From: Candidatus Eremiobacterota bacterium
GTDB lineage: Bacteria > Vulcanimicrobiota > Vulcanimicrobiia > Vulcanimicrobiales > Vulcanimicrobiaceae
Assembly: GCA_019235885.1 (NCBI GenBank)
Contig: JAFAKB010000071.1
Location: forward strand, 1 to 64,000
DNA: 64,000 nucleotides
Direction of reading: 5' to 3'
Shown here: positions 41,618 through 50,069 of the stretch, one piece after another
How the letters are laid out: the number at the start of each line of letters is the position of its first letter
How positions within the stretch are numbered: position 1 is the first letter of the stretch
Translations under genes and position numbers: made by a program
Notes under the pieces: model-generated
The model's input: the letters and a program-made list of their open reading frames with translations, nothing else
Database searches by the model: none
Told to the model about the DNA's origin: nothing

Positions 41618-43792
41618 TCATGGCGCGAGCCAGATCGCGGCGAGCGGCGGCAGGGTCAGCGCGAGCGAGAACGGGCGCCCGTGCAGCGGGTGGTCGAGGG
41701 CCTTCACCGCGCCTGCGTTACCCACGTCGCGCCCGCCGTAGACGGAGGAGTCGGTGTTGAGCAGCTCGCGGTACTCGGTGCGGCGCGGTACGCCGACGGC
41801 GTAGCCGTCGCGGCGCACGCCGCTGAAGTTGCACACGCACACGACGTGGCCGTCGCGCGCGGCGTCCCAGCGGATGAACGCCACGACCCCGTTTCGCCGG
41901 TCGTCGTACGCGATCCACTCGAAACCCGACGGCTCGCAGTCGCGCTCGTGCAGCGCGCCGTGCTCGCGGGCGAGGTGGTTGACGTCGCGGACGAGCCGCT
42001 GCACGCCATGGTGCGGCGGATAGCGGGTGAGATGCCAGTCGAGCGAGGCTTGCGCGCGCCACTCGGCGCGCTGCCCGAACTCGCCGCCGGCGAACAGCAG
42101 CTTCTTCCCGGGATGGGCCCACATCAGCGCGTAGAGCAGCCGCAGGCTCGCGAACTGCTGCTCGTCGTTCCCCGGCATGCGCCCGAGCAGCGAGCGCTTT
42201 CCGTGCACGACCTCGTCGTGCGAGAGCGGGAGCACGAAGTTCTCGCTGAACGCGTAGACCAAGCCGAAGGAGATCTCGTCGAGATGGTGGCCGCGGAAGA
42301 GCGGGTCGCGCTCCAGGAACCGCAGCGTATCGTGCATCCACCCCATGTTCCACTTGTAGCCGAAGCCGAGCCCGCCGTACTCGACCGGGAGCGTCACGCC
42401 GGGCCAGGCGGTCGACTCTTCGGCGAAGGTCGCGATGCCGGGGCATTCGGCGTAGAGCGTCGTGTTGAGCCGGCGCAGGAAGGCGACCGCTTCGAGGTTC
42501 TCGCGCCCGCCATAGCGGTTCGGAACCCACTCGCCTTCTTTGCGCGAGTAGTCGCGGTAGAGGATCGAGGCGACCGCATCGACGCGCACGCCGTCCAGGT
42601 GAAACTCCCGCAGCCAGTACAGCGCCGACGCGATCAGAAAATTCTGCACTTCGTTGCGGCCGAGGTTGAAGACGTACGTGCCCCACTCGCGGTGAAATCC
42701 TTCGCGCGGATCGGCGTGCTCGTAGAGCGCCGTTCCGTCGAACCGGCCGAGCGCGTGCGCGTCGGTCGGAAAGTGTCCGGGAACCCAATCCAGGATGACG
42801 CCGATCCCGGCCGCGTGCGCGGCGTCGACGAAGGCGCGGAACTCGTCGGGCTCACCGAAGCGGCTGGTCGGCGCGAACCAGCTCGTCGTCTGATAGCCCC
42901 AGCTCAGGTCGAACGGGTGCTCGGTGACCGGCATCAGCTCGACGTGCGTGAAGCCCAGCTCCTTGACGTACGGGATCAACTGGTCGGCGAGCTCCCGGTA
43001 GGTCAGAAAACGGTCGCCCTCTTCGGGGACGCGGCGCCACGAGCCGAGGTGCACTTCGTAGATCTGAATCGGCGCGTCGCGGCGCTGTTTCTCGGCACGC
43101 GTCCGGAGCCACGCGTCGTCGTGCCACTCGTACGCGGAAGGCGCGGTGACGATCGACGCGTTCGCCGGGCGCTGCTCCGCCGCAAACGCGAACGGGTCGG
43201 CGCGCAGCGGGAGCAATTCGCCACTCGGCCCGAGCAGCTCGTACTTGTAGCGCGCGCCCGGCCCGACGCCGGGGAGGAAGATCTCCCACACGCCGGCCTC
43301 ACGGCGCAGCCGCATCGGGTGCACGCGCCCGTCCCAGTCGTTCCAGTCGCCGACGACGCTGACGCGCGTCGCGTTCGGCGCCCACACCGCGAAGCGCGTC
43401 CCTTGCACGCCGTCGATCTCGTCGGGATGCGCGCCGAGAACGCGGTAGAGATCGTGGTGGTCCCCCTGCCCGAAGAGCCACGCGTCGAGCTCGCCGATCA
43501 GCGGGCCAAATAGGTACGGGTCCTCGATCGTGCGCGTGCCGCGCGCGTCCTTCACGCGCAGCTTGTAGCGCTCCGGCAGCGCGACCGCATACGCTTCGAA
43601 AAGCCCGTTCTCGCCGACCGGTTCGGCTTCGGCGAGCGCGCGGCCGTCCGCACCCACGACGCGCACGCTGCGCGCGCCGGGCAGAAAGGCACGCACGACC
43701 GTTCCGCTGCCGAGCGGGTGCGGGCCGAGCACGGCGAACGGATCGCCTTCGCGTCCCTGCTCGAGCGCTTCGGCGCGCTGGTCCGCCGTCAT
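41618..43792 (-). CDS. glgB: 1,4-alpha-glucan branching enzyme
   Basis: 724 aa GH13 enzyme making alpha-1,6 branches in glycogen. Two CBM48-like N-terminal modules (to about 210; second RFAVWAPNATRVSVVGDWNDW) precede the barrel. Nucleophile Asp lies in DGVRVDAVASILYRDY (near 405), acid Glu in FAEESTAWPG (near 458) and the third Asp in LPLSHDEVVHGK (near 527). ATG 43792 overlaps the TGA of the disulfide reductase as ATGA. No glgA or glgC is in this window; the GT4 gene at 21609 might supply synthase activity, which is speculation. Confidence 0.95.
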   Translation of the reverse strand: MTADQRAEALEQGREGDPFAVLGPHPLGSGTVVRAFLPGARSVRVVGADGRALAEAEPVGENGLFEAYAVALPERYKLRVKDARGTRTIEDPYLFGPLIGELDAWLFGQGDHHDLYRVLGAHPDEIDGVQGTRFAVWAPNATRVSVVGDWNDWDGRVHPMRLRREAGVWEIFLPGVGPGARYKYELLGPSGELLPLRADPFAFAAEQRPANASIVTAPSAYEWHDDAWLRTRAEKQRRDAPIQIYEVHLGSWRRVPEEGDRFLTYRELADQLIPYVKELGFTHVELMPVTEHPFDLSWGYQTTSWFAPTSRFGEPDEFRAFVDAAHAAGIGVILDWVPGHFPTDAHALGRFDGTALYEHADPREGFHREWGTYVFNLGRNEVQNFLIASALYWLREFHLDGVRVDAVASILYRDYSRKEGEWVPNRYGGRENLEAVAFLRRLNTTLYAECPGIATFAEESTAWPGVTLPVEYGGLGFGYKWNMGWMHDTLRFLERDPLFRGHHLDEISFGLVYAFSENFVLPLSHDEVVHGKRSLLGRMPGNDEQQFASLRLLYALMWAHPGKKLLFAGGEFGQRAEWRAQASLDWHLTRYPPHHGVQRLVRDVNHLAREHGALHERDCEPSGFEWIAYDDRRNGVVAFIRWDAARDGHVVCVCNFSGVRRDGYAVGVPRRTEYRELLNTDSSVYGGRDVGNAGAVKALDHPLHGRPFSLALTLPPLAAIWLAP

Positions 43793-45135
43793 AGAAGCTG
43801 GCGGGCGAGCGTAGGCAACCCTTCGGCGAAGGTCGGGTGAATGTGGACGGAGCGCTCGAGGACGCGCCACGTCGAGCCGGCTTCCATGTGCGCGAGGATC
43901 ACGTGGATCAATTCCCCGGCCTCGTACCCGACGAACGTCGCGCCGAGGATCTTGTCGGTCCGCGGCTCGACGACCAAGCGGAAGAAGCCGTCTTCGAGCG
44001 ACCACTCGCTGCCGCGCGCGACGTCGCTGAGCCGGCGGGTGACCACGCGGTGCTCGACGTGCTGTTCGACCGCCTGATCGGCGGAGAGCCCGACGCGCCC
44101 GACCTGCGGCTCGACGAACATCGCGTAGCCCAGCACGCGGTCGTCGCGCGTGCGCGAGAGGTCGCCGCCGATGATCGCTTTGAGCCGGCGGAAGTCTTCC
44201 CACGAGACGTGCGTGAACTGCGGCTGCCCGGCGACGTCGCCCAACGCGTAGTGGTCGGCGACGCTGGTGCGCAGGTGCTGATCGCACTTGACGTTGCCGC
44301 GCTCGTCCAGCGCGATCCCGGCACGCGCGACCGTCCCCTCCGGAATGTTCGGGCGGCGCCCGATCGCGACCAAGAGCCCGTCGCCGGCGAGCGTGCCGCC
44401 CTCGCTCAGCGTCACGGTGAAGCTCCCTCCGTCGTAGGCGACCTTCGCCGCTTTTGTTTCGAGCCGCACCTCGATCCCGTCGCGTTCGAACGAGCTCGTC
44501 AGCACGTTGCAGACGTCGGTTTCTTCGCGCGCGATCAGACGGTCGTCGGGCGTGACGAGGGTGACCGCGCTGCCGAGCCGCGCCGCGCCTTGCCCGAGCT
44601 CGAGCCCGATGTAGCCGGAGCCGAGCACGATCAACCGCTTCGGAAGCGTCTCCTGCAGAAAGAAGTTCTCGTTGGTCAGAAACGGCGTTCCGGCGAGCCC
44701 GTCGAGCGGCGGAACGTTCGCGTGGCCGCCGGTGTCGATCACGACGACGTCCGCTGCGTACGTCTCTCCGCCGGCGCGCACGGCGTGCGGCGCGTCGAAC
44801 GACGCTTCCGCGCGCACCAGCTCGACGCCGCTCTTCTCGAGCTTCTCGAGGACGCCCGCCCGCCACTCGCCGACGATTCGCCGCACGCGCGCCATCACCG
44901 CCGGCACGTCGGCGCGCACCTCGCACTGCACGTGCACGTCCGCCGCGCGCCGCGCGCGCCCCGCCGCGTGCGCCGAGGCGAGAAACGACTTCGACGGCGT
45001 GCACCCGACGTTGACGCAGCACCCGCCGAGCTCACCGCGCTCGAACAGGACGACCCGCTTCCCGCGCTCCGCGAAGTCGACCGCCAGCGGCACCCCGCCC
45101 TGCCCCGAACCGATAACCGCCAAATCGTACCGCAT
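43789..45135 (-). CDS. FAD-dependent pyridine nucleotide-disulfide oxidoreductase (Lpd/mercuric reductase-like)
   Basis: 448 aa from ATG 45135; another ATG nine codons upstream is possible. FAD fold VIGSGQGGVPLAVD, redox-active disulfide C40VNVGC45 (preceded by another Cys), NAD(P) fold VLGSGYIGLELGQGAARLG, and at the C-terminus the catalytic H-x4-E pair in HIHPTFAEGLPT (H433/E438). It reduces a disulfide with NAD(P)H, but the partner is not encoded nearby. Dihydrolipoamide dehydrogenase is possible, and a mercuric or thiol reductase branch is equally likely. First gene of the glgB-glgX-malQ transcription unit, to which it is coupled by a 4-base overlap. Confidence 0.85.
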   Translation of the reverse strand: MRYDLAVIGSGQGGVPLAVDFAERGKRVVLFERGELGGCCVNVGCTPSKSFLASAHAAGRARRAADVHVQCEVRADVPAVMARVRRIVGEWRAGVLEKLEKSGVELVRAEASFDAPHAVRAGGETYAADVVVIDTGGHANVPPLDGLAGTPFLTNENFFLQETLPKRLIVLGSGYIGLELGQGAARLGSAVTLVTPDDRLIAREETDVCNVLTSSFERDGIEVRLETKAAKVAYDGGSFTVTLSEGGTLAGDGLLVAIGRRPNIPEGTVARAGIALDERGNVKCDQHLRTSVADHYALGDVAGQPQFTHVSWEDFRRLKAIIGGDLSRTRDDRVLGYAMFVEPQVGRVGLSADQAVEQHVEHRVVTRRLSDVARGSEWSLEDGFFRLVVEPRTDKILGATFVGYEAGELIHVILAHMEAGSTWRVLERSVHIHPTFAEGLPTLARQLL

Positions 45136-45213
45136 CGCCGCTTGCTTCTCCAAAACGGCCAATTTCCCGCGGCAACGACTTTTTGCGAATTGCGCGGGGA
45201 ACCGGTATACTAC

Positions 45214-45537
45214 ATGAGCACCATGGATATCCGCAAATGGGTGACCCTGGAACGGTCGCTGATCGCTCTCCGCGAGCGGGAAAGCTGGCTACGGTCGAAA
45301 GGAGTCGTCCACGCAGCCGTCTTCGGTTCGGTTGCCCGCGGCGACGATGACCAAAGCAGTGATGTCGACGTTCTTTTGGAGCTCGCTCCGAACGCGCCGG
45401 TCGGAACCCCCGAGTTGCTGCAGATCGAGGCTGCTCTCGTCGCAGCGCTGGGTCGCAGCGTCGATGTCGTATCACGCGGCGGCCTGAAATCGCCGAGGCA
45501 CGACCACATCATCAAGGAGATGGTTCCGGCCTTCTGA
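45214..45537 (+). CDS. MNT-type nucleotidyltransferase domain protein
   Basis: 107 aa, the minimal nucleotidyltransferase fold. The signature is FGSVARGDDDQSSDVDVLLE: G-S at 38-39 and the metal-binding D50/D52 pair. Such proteins act as AMP-adding partners of HEPN toxins (MNT/HepT). Here no HEPN gene follows; instead a 52-aa ribbon-helix-helix-like gene lies 99 bp downstream. ATG 45214 has only a weak ribosome site. Base composition here is somewhat less GC-rich than the neighbours, consistent with transfer. Confidence 0.78.
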   Translation: MSTMDIRKWVTLERSLIALRERESWLRSKGVVHAAVFGSVARGDDDQSSDVDVLLELAPNAPVGTPELLQIEAALVAALGRSVDVVSRGGLKSPRHDHIIKEMVPAF

Positions 45538-45636
45538 CGCGCCGAAGCACAGCCCCAACCACCTTGCGGACGCCGTCAAGGATGCAATTCAGCGGGAGCT
45601 CGTGCTTTCGACGCTTGGAGATGGCAACTGAAGGAC

Positions 45637-45795
45637 GTGCCCTCGGACGGTAAAGCGGTTCGGAGAACGATTCGAGTGAGGCGAGATGTCGACCGCTTCA
45701 TGCGTCAGATCGCGAGCGGTCGCAGCTACTCGCAAGTGGCCACCGAGGCTCTCGTAGCGTATCTTCGAGCTAGAGGTGTCGATATTAAATCTTAG
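45637..45795 (+). CDS. Small ribbon-helix-helix-like protein (putative antitoxin/regulator)
   Basis: 52 aa from GTG 45637. The pattern RRTIRVRRDVDRFMRQIASG followed by YSQVATEALVAYLRARG fits a beta strand and two helices of the ribbon-helix-helix fold used by small DNA-binding antitoxins. The ribosome site is weak and the start is uncertain; the frame is open back to the nucleotidyltransferase stop. Its stop overlaps that of the convergent glucosidase gene. Pairing with the nucleotidyltransferase is inferred from position. Confidence 0.45.
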   Translation: MPSDGKAVRRTIRVRRDVDRFMRQIASGRSYSQVATEALVAYLRARGVDIKS

Positions 45796-48467
45796 AGCTG
45801 CGGCTCGCCGTAGCGGGCGAGTTGGTCGATCAGTTTGGCGATGAGGCCGGTCCAGCCGGTTTGGTGGGAGGCGCCGAGTCCTTCGCCGGTGTCGCCGTTG
45901 AAGTACTCGTGGAAGAGGATGTGGTCGCGCCAGTTGGGATCGGTTTGGAACAGCTCGTTGTCGCCGTTGAAGGGACGGCGTCCGGTCGGATCGCGCCGGA
46001 ACAGGCCGGCCAGGCGCTGCGAGAGCTCGCGTGATATCTGCCAGAGGTTCAGCATCCGGCCGGAACCGGTCGGAAACTCCACGGTGTAGTCGTCGCCGAG
46101 GTAGTGGTGAAACTTCTGCAGGGCTTCGATCAGCAGGAAGTTCAGCGGCATCCACACCGGGCCGCGCCAGTTCGAGTTGCCGCCGAAGAGGCCGCTGGTC
46201 GATTCGGCCGGCTCGTAGTCGCAGCGAAACTCCTGGCCGGCGACCTTGAGCACGTAGGGCTGGTCGAGATGGTAGCGAGAGAGCATGCGCACACCGTGCG
46301 GTGAAAGGAACTCGTTCTCGTCGAAGACGCGGCGCAGGATGCGGCGCAAGCGGTCGGGGCTGCAGATCGCCATCAGCCGCCGCTCGCCGCTCCCGGCGAC
46401 GTCGATCCGGGCGACGTTCTCGGCCAGCTCCGGACGGTTGGCGAGAAACCAGTCGACGCGCCGGCGGAAATGCGGCAGCTGCTCCAGCGTCTGGGCGCCC
46501 AGCGTCTCGACCGCGAAGACGGGGACGATCCCGACGACGCTGCGCACCTTCAACGGAATGCGCTCGCCGCTCGGCAGGTAGAGCTGGTCGTAGTAGAACT
46601 CGTCGCCGGGATCCCACAGCCCCGCCTCGTCGTCGCGCACCGAGTTCATCGCGTCGGCGATGATGAGGAAGTGCTCGAAGAACTTCGAGGCGATGTCTTC
46701 GTAGATGTTCTCGACTTTGGCGAGCTCGAGCGCGATCGCCAGCATGTTGAGCGCGTAGACCGCCATCCACGAGGTGCCGTCGCTCTGCGCGAGGTACGCG
46801 CCGGCGGGCAGCTTCGCGCTGCGGTCGAACGGACCGATGTTGTCGAGCCCGAGAAAGCCGCCTTGAAAGACGTTGCGGCCCGCGACGTCCTTGCGGTTCA
46901 CCCACCAGGTGAAGTTCAGCAGCAGCTTCTGGAAAATTGACTCCAGGAACCGGAAGTCGCCAGCGCCGCCGTTCCGCTTGGCCTCGATGTTGTACGCGCG
47001 CAGCGCGGCCCAGGCGTGGACCGGCGGGTTCACGTCGTCGAACGCCCACTCGTAGGCCGGCAGCTGCCCGCTCGGGTGCATGTACCATTCGCGCGTCAGC
47101 CGCGTGAGCTGTCGCTTGCCGAACTCGGGATCGACGATCGCGAACGGGATGACGTGGAAGGCCAAGTCCCAAGCCGCGTACCACGGGTACTCCCAGGTGT
47201 CGGGCATCGAGAGGATGTCGTCGTTGTAGACGTGGAGCCAGCCGGCGTTGCGGCCGTGCTTGCGCTCGGGCGGCGGCGGCGGCGTGAGCGGATCGCCTTG
47301 CAGCCAGTCGCGCACGACGTAGTTGTAGAACTGCTTCGACCAGATCATGCCGGCGAACGCGCGCCGCTGAATCGCCGCGGAGTCCGCGTCCATCCCGGGC
47401 GGCGCGAGCGCCGCGTAGAACGCGTCGGCTTCCGCTGCGCGCCGCTCGAACGTCGCGTCGAAGTCGGCATCGATCCCGCCCGCGTCCGCATCGTCGCACA
47501 GCCGCAAGCGCACGGTCTGCGTCGCGCCGGGTTCGACCTCCCAGCGGTAGTGCAGCGCCGCTTTCGAGCCGGCGCCGGCCGGATTCACGCCGTTGCGGTC
47601 GACGCCGCGCACCGCGCGGTCGATCCCGCTCTTCACGTGCGGCGAGGGGGACGGGACGCCGAAGGCGCGCTCGAAATCCGTGTCGTTCTCGGTGAAGAGC
47701 GTCTCGCTCGCACCGCCGTCGGTGAAGATCCAGCGCTCGCCGAGCGTCGCGTGCTCCGCGTACAGCACGCGGCCCGGCCGGTCCTCGGCGCTCGGCGAGG
47801 GCCGGATCGACGGTTTCGGTACCCCCGCCTTCCACGACCACTCGTTGCGAAACCAGAACTGCGGGATGAGGTGAAGCGGTGCGCTCGCACGGCCGCGGTT
47901 CGTGGCGGTCAGCCGGATCAGCACGTCCTCGACGTCGCGCTTGGCGTACTCCACCGTCACGTCGAAGTACGCGTCGTCCGCGAAGATTCCGGTGTCGACG
48001 AGCTCGTACTCGCGGGCGCCGCGGCCGCGCCGCGCGTTCTCCTCGCGAAGCTGCGCGTACGGAAAGGCGCGCTGCGGGTAACGGTACAGCGCTTTCAGGT
48101 ACGCGTGCGAGGGGACCGCGTCGAGGTACCACCAGTACTCCTTGACGTCCTCGCCGTGATTGCCCTGATGCCCGCCCAACCCGTAGAAGCGTTCCTTGAT
48201 GATCTCGTCCTGCTCGTTCCAGAACGCGGGCGCGAAGCACAGCCGCTGGTGGTTGTCGCTGATGCCGAGGATGCCGTCCTCGCCCCAGCGGTACGCGCGC
48301 AGGCGCGCCATCTCGAACGGAAAGTAGTCCCACGCGTTGCCGTCGGCGCTGTAGTCTTCGCGCACCGTCCCCCACTGGCGGTCGCTCAGATACGGGCCCC
48401 AGCGCCGCCAGTGCTCGTCGCGCCGCGCGGTCGCCTCCAGCCGTGCGCGCTCCGGATTGCGCTCCAT
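45792..48467 (-). CDS. GH63-like glucosidase (MGH1-like)
   Basis: 891-aa cytosolic (no signal peptide) glycoside hydrolase of the (alpha/alpha)6 GH63/MGH1-like type. Conserved stretches include [17 protein letters not shown] near the N-terminus, the central [16 protein letters not shown] and the C-terminal [25 protein letters not shown]. Members act on mannosylglycerate, glucosylglycerate or oligoglucosides; specificity here is open. Its stop overlaps the RHH gene. Position near the glg operon supports a role in glucose-oligomer turnover. Confidence 0.8.
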   Translation of the reverse strand: MERNPERARLEATARRDEHWRRWGPYLSDRQWGTVREDYSADGNAWDYFPFEMARLRAYRWGEDGILGISDNHQRLCFAPAFWNEQDEIIKERFYGLGGHQGNHGEDVKEYWWYLDAVPSHAYLKALYRYPQRAFPYAQLREENARRGRGAREYELVDTGIFADDAYFDVTVEYAKRDVEDVLIRLTATNRGRASAPLHLIPQFWFRNEWSWKAGVPKPSIRPSPSAEDRPGRVLYAEHATLGERWIFTDGGASETLFTENDTDFERAFGVPSPSPHVKSGIDRAVRGVDRNGVNPAGAGSKAALHYRWEVEPGATQTVRLRLCDDADAGGIDADFDATFERRAAEADAFYAALAPPGMDADSAAIQRRAFAGMIWSKQFYNYVVRDWLQGDPLTPPPPPERKHGRNAGWLHVYNDDILSMPDTWEYPWYAAWDLAFHVIPFAIVDPEFGKRQLTRLTREWYMHPSGQLPAYEWAFDDVNPPVHAWAALRAYNIEAKRNGGAGDFRFLESIFQKLLLNFTWWVNRKDVAGRNVFQGGFLGLDNIGPFDRSAKLPAGAYLAQSDGTSWMAVYALNMLAIALELAKVENIYEDIASKFFEHFLIIADAMNSVRDDEAGLWDPGDEFYYDQLYLPSGERIPLKVRSVVGIVPVFAVETLGAQTLEQLPHFRRRVDWFLANRPELAENVARIDVAGSGERRLMAICSPDRLRRILRRVFDENEFLSPHGVRMLSRYHLDQPYVLKVAGQEFRCDYEPAESTSGLFGGNSNWRGPVWMPLNFLLIEALQKFHHYLGDDYTVEFPTGSGRMLNLWQISRELSQRLAGLFRRDPTGRRPFNGDNELFQTDPNWRDHILFHEYFNGDTGEGLGASHQTGWTGLIAKLIDQLARYGEPQL

Positions 48468-48510
48468 CCGGGCTTTGTCGCCGGATGGCGATCCGGTTTC
48501 CTGTTCGCAG

Positions 48511-49155
48511 CTACGCGAGATCGCGGATCGCGGCGATGTCGAGCACGAATCCCGGCATCACCGGTGCGCAATCGACGGAATCGACGTCGCCGAGATCGCG
48601 CGGTTCGGCCTCGCCTTCGCGCGCAACGTACACCTTGCGGCGTTTCGGGTCGATCAGCACGACGAGCCGCACGCCGTTCCGGATGTACGCCGAAAGCTTC
48701 TTCATCGTCGTTCTGAGCCGGTCCGACTTCGAGAGTATCTCGAACGCCGCGTCGGGGACGACTTCGGCGAACGTGCGCCGGCGGTCGAACTGCGCCCACC
48801 GCTCGCGGCTGATGTAGGTTGCGTCGGGTGCCAACACCGCGCCGTCCGGAAACCGCACGCCGCCGGTCCCGCCCATACAGAAGCCGTGGTTCCCACCGCG
48901 GACCCAGTTCCCGACCACGCGGATGAGCTCGCCGTCGCGACCGCCGCCTTCCCACCCGCTCGGCGGCGTCACGAGAATCGTTCCGTCGGCGAAGCGCTCG
49001 AACAGCAGCAGGTCGTGCCGCGCGCCGAGCGCCAGGATCTCGTCGTCGTCGATCCAGCGCTCAGGGACGATCTCGAAGGCGCGCACGGTCCCGCCGAGCA
49101 GCTCGGGAACGCCGGGAAGGCCGGGCAGTTCGGGGATGTCCATCGCGGTTGCCAT
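48511..49155 (-). CDS. Uma2-family endonuclease, paralogue A
   Basis: 214 aa, PD-(D/E)XK fold. The family pattern is clear: WIDDDEILALG, LFERFADGTILVTPP, VLAPDATYISRERW (catalytic aspartate), FEILSKSDRLRTTMKKLSAYI and GVRLVVLIDPKRRKVYV. ATG 49155 follows an AAGGA site. Uma2 genes are abundant in cyanobacteria and related soil bacteria, and their biological role is not established. A second copy (50069-49452) lies 300 bp downstream of this gene's start side, with similar leader sequence. Confidence 0.85.
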   Translation of the reverse strand: MATAMDIPELPGLPGVPELLGGTVRAFEIVPERWIDDDEILALGARHDLLLFERFADGTILVTPPSGWEGGGRDGELIRVVGNWVRGGNHGFCMGGTGGVRFPDGAVLAPDATYISRERWAQFDRRRTFAEVVPDAAFEILSKSDRLRTTMKKLSAYIRNGVRLVVLIDPKRRKVYVAREGEAEPRDLGDVDSVDCAPVMPGFVLDIAAIRDLA

Positions 49156-49328
49156 GTTCGTCCTTTCTGTTCCACGCCCGTCCATCACGACGAACGATCC
49201 CAGGCGCAAACCTTGAGGCCGAATTTTGCCGGCCGCGGCGAGCGCGGTCAATACCCGAGCCGGCGGGCGCGTTTGAAACCTAAGCGCGCGCCGGGCGGTA
49301 CATCGCGCAGAACCACCGATCCGGAGCT

Positions 49329-49430
49329 ATGATGATGACCGTCCGTCCGTCACTCCGCCGCTTCGCCGCCGGGCTCGCCGGCGCCACGGTCGCCCTCGTC
49401 TGCCTGCTCGCGACCAGCGTTCGTCTCTGA
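49329..49430 (+). CDS. Putative small hydrophobic peptide, 33 aa
   Basis: Three consecutive ATG codons (49329-49337) follow GGAG. The peptide has a basic N-terminus (RPSLRRF) and one hydrophobic segment (AGLAGATVALVCLLATSV), so it could insert in the membrane. It lies alone between the two Uma2 genes on the opposite strand. Chance cannot be excluded at this length. The rest of 49156-49451 shows nothing else I can name. Confidence 0.3.
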   Translation: MMMTVRPSLRRFAAGLAGATVALVCLLATSVRL

Positions 49431-49451
49431 GGCGCGCTACCGGCCGCGGCG

Positions 49452-50069
49452 TTAGTCGAGCGCCTTGAGCACTCGCACGTCGAGAACGAAGCCGGGCATC
49501 ACGGGAGCACAATCGATGGCGTCCGCGTCACCGTAATCGGCGGCCTCGCCGCCATCTCGCGACATGTACACGTGCCCGCGGTACGTATCGATGAGCACGA
49601 CGAGCCGCACGCCGTGCCGCACGTAGGCGGCGATCTTCTTGAGCGTCGTTCGAACGCGATCGGACCTCGAGATCATCTCGAAGCACGCGTCCGGAACGAT
49701 CATCGGAAACGTCTCGCGCTCGGCCCGGTCGAGCGCGTACCAGCGTTCCGCGGTAATGTACGTCGCATCGGGCGAAAGGAGAGCATCGTCAGGGAACTTG
49801 AAGCCTGCGTTCGCGCCGAACGCGATGCCGCCAGCCGCTTGAGCCCAAACTCCAACTTGCGCGGCGAGCCCACCACTTCGGCGCCCGCCGATACCGCCAG
49901 TCGGCGGCGTCACGAGCAGCGTCCCGTCGGCGAAGCGCTCGAACAGCAGCGGCTCGTAGCGCTCTTCGAGCGCGACGAGCTCGTCGTCGTCGATCCAGCG
50001 CGGCGGAACGATCTCCACCGCGTGCTCGATGTCGGTTCGCAGACCCCGCAGTTCCAATGTTGCGACCAT
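49452..50069 (-). CDS. Uma2-family endonuclease, paralogue B (internal start)
   Basis: 205 aa if translated from ATG 50069, which has its own ribosome site (GGGAG). It keeps all family blocks: WIDDDELVALEE, LLSPDATYITAERW, FEMISRSDRVRTTLKKIAAYV and GVRLVVLIDTYRGHVYM. It is clearly a paralogue of the copy at 49155-48511, and the about 40 bases before both ATGs are alike. Separate translation from this site is likely whatever happens to the longer frame. Confidence 0.7.
   Translation of the reverse strand: MVATLELRGLRTDIEHAVEIVPPRWIDDDELVALEERYEPLLFERFADGTLLVTPPTGGIGGRRSGGLAAQVGVWAQAAGGIAFGANAGFKFPDDALLSPDATYITAERWYALDRAERETFPMIVPDACFEMISRSDRVRTTLKKIAAYVRHGVRLVVLIDTYRGHVYMSRDGGEAADYGDADAIDCAPVMPGFVLDVRVLKALD

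Noticed and set aside
43793-45022. Upstream extension of the glgB frame
   Set aside because: It is the wrong frame of the disulfide reductase; ATG 43792 overlaps that gene's stop and matches the branching-enzyme N-terminus.
45538-45636. Third frame HLADAVKDAIQRELVLSTLGDGN in the gap after the nucleotidyltransferase
   Set aside because: No start codon and no recognisable HEPN or antitoxin pattern; too short to claim a broken gene.
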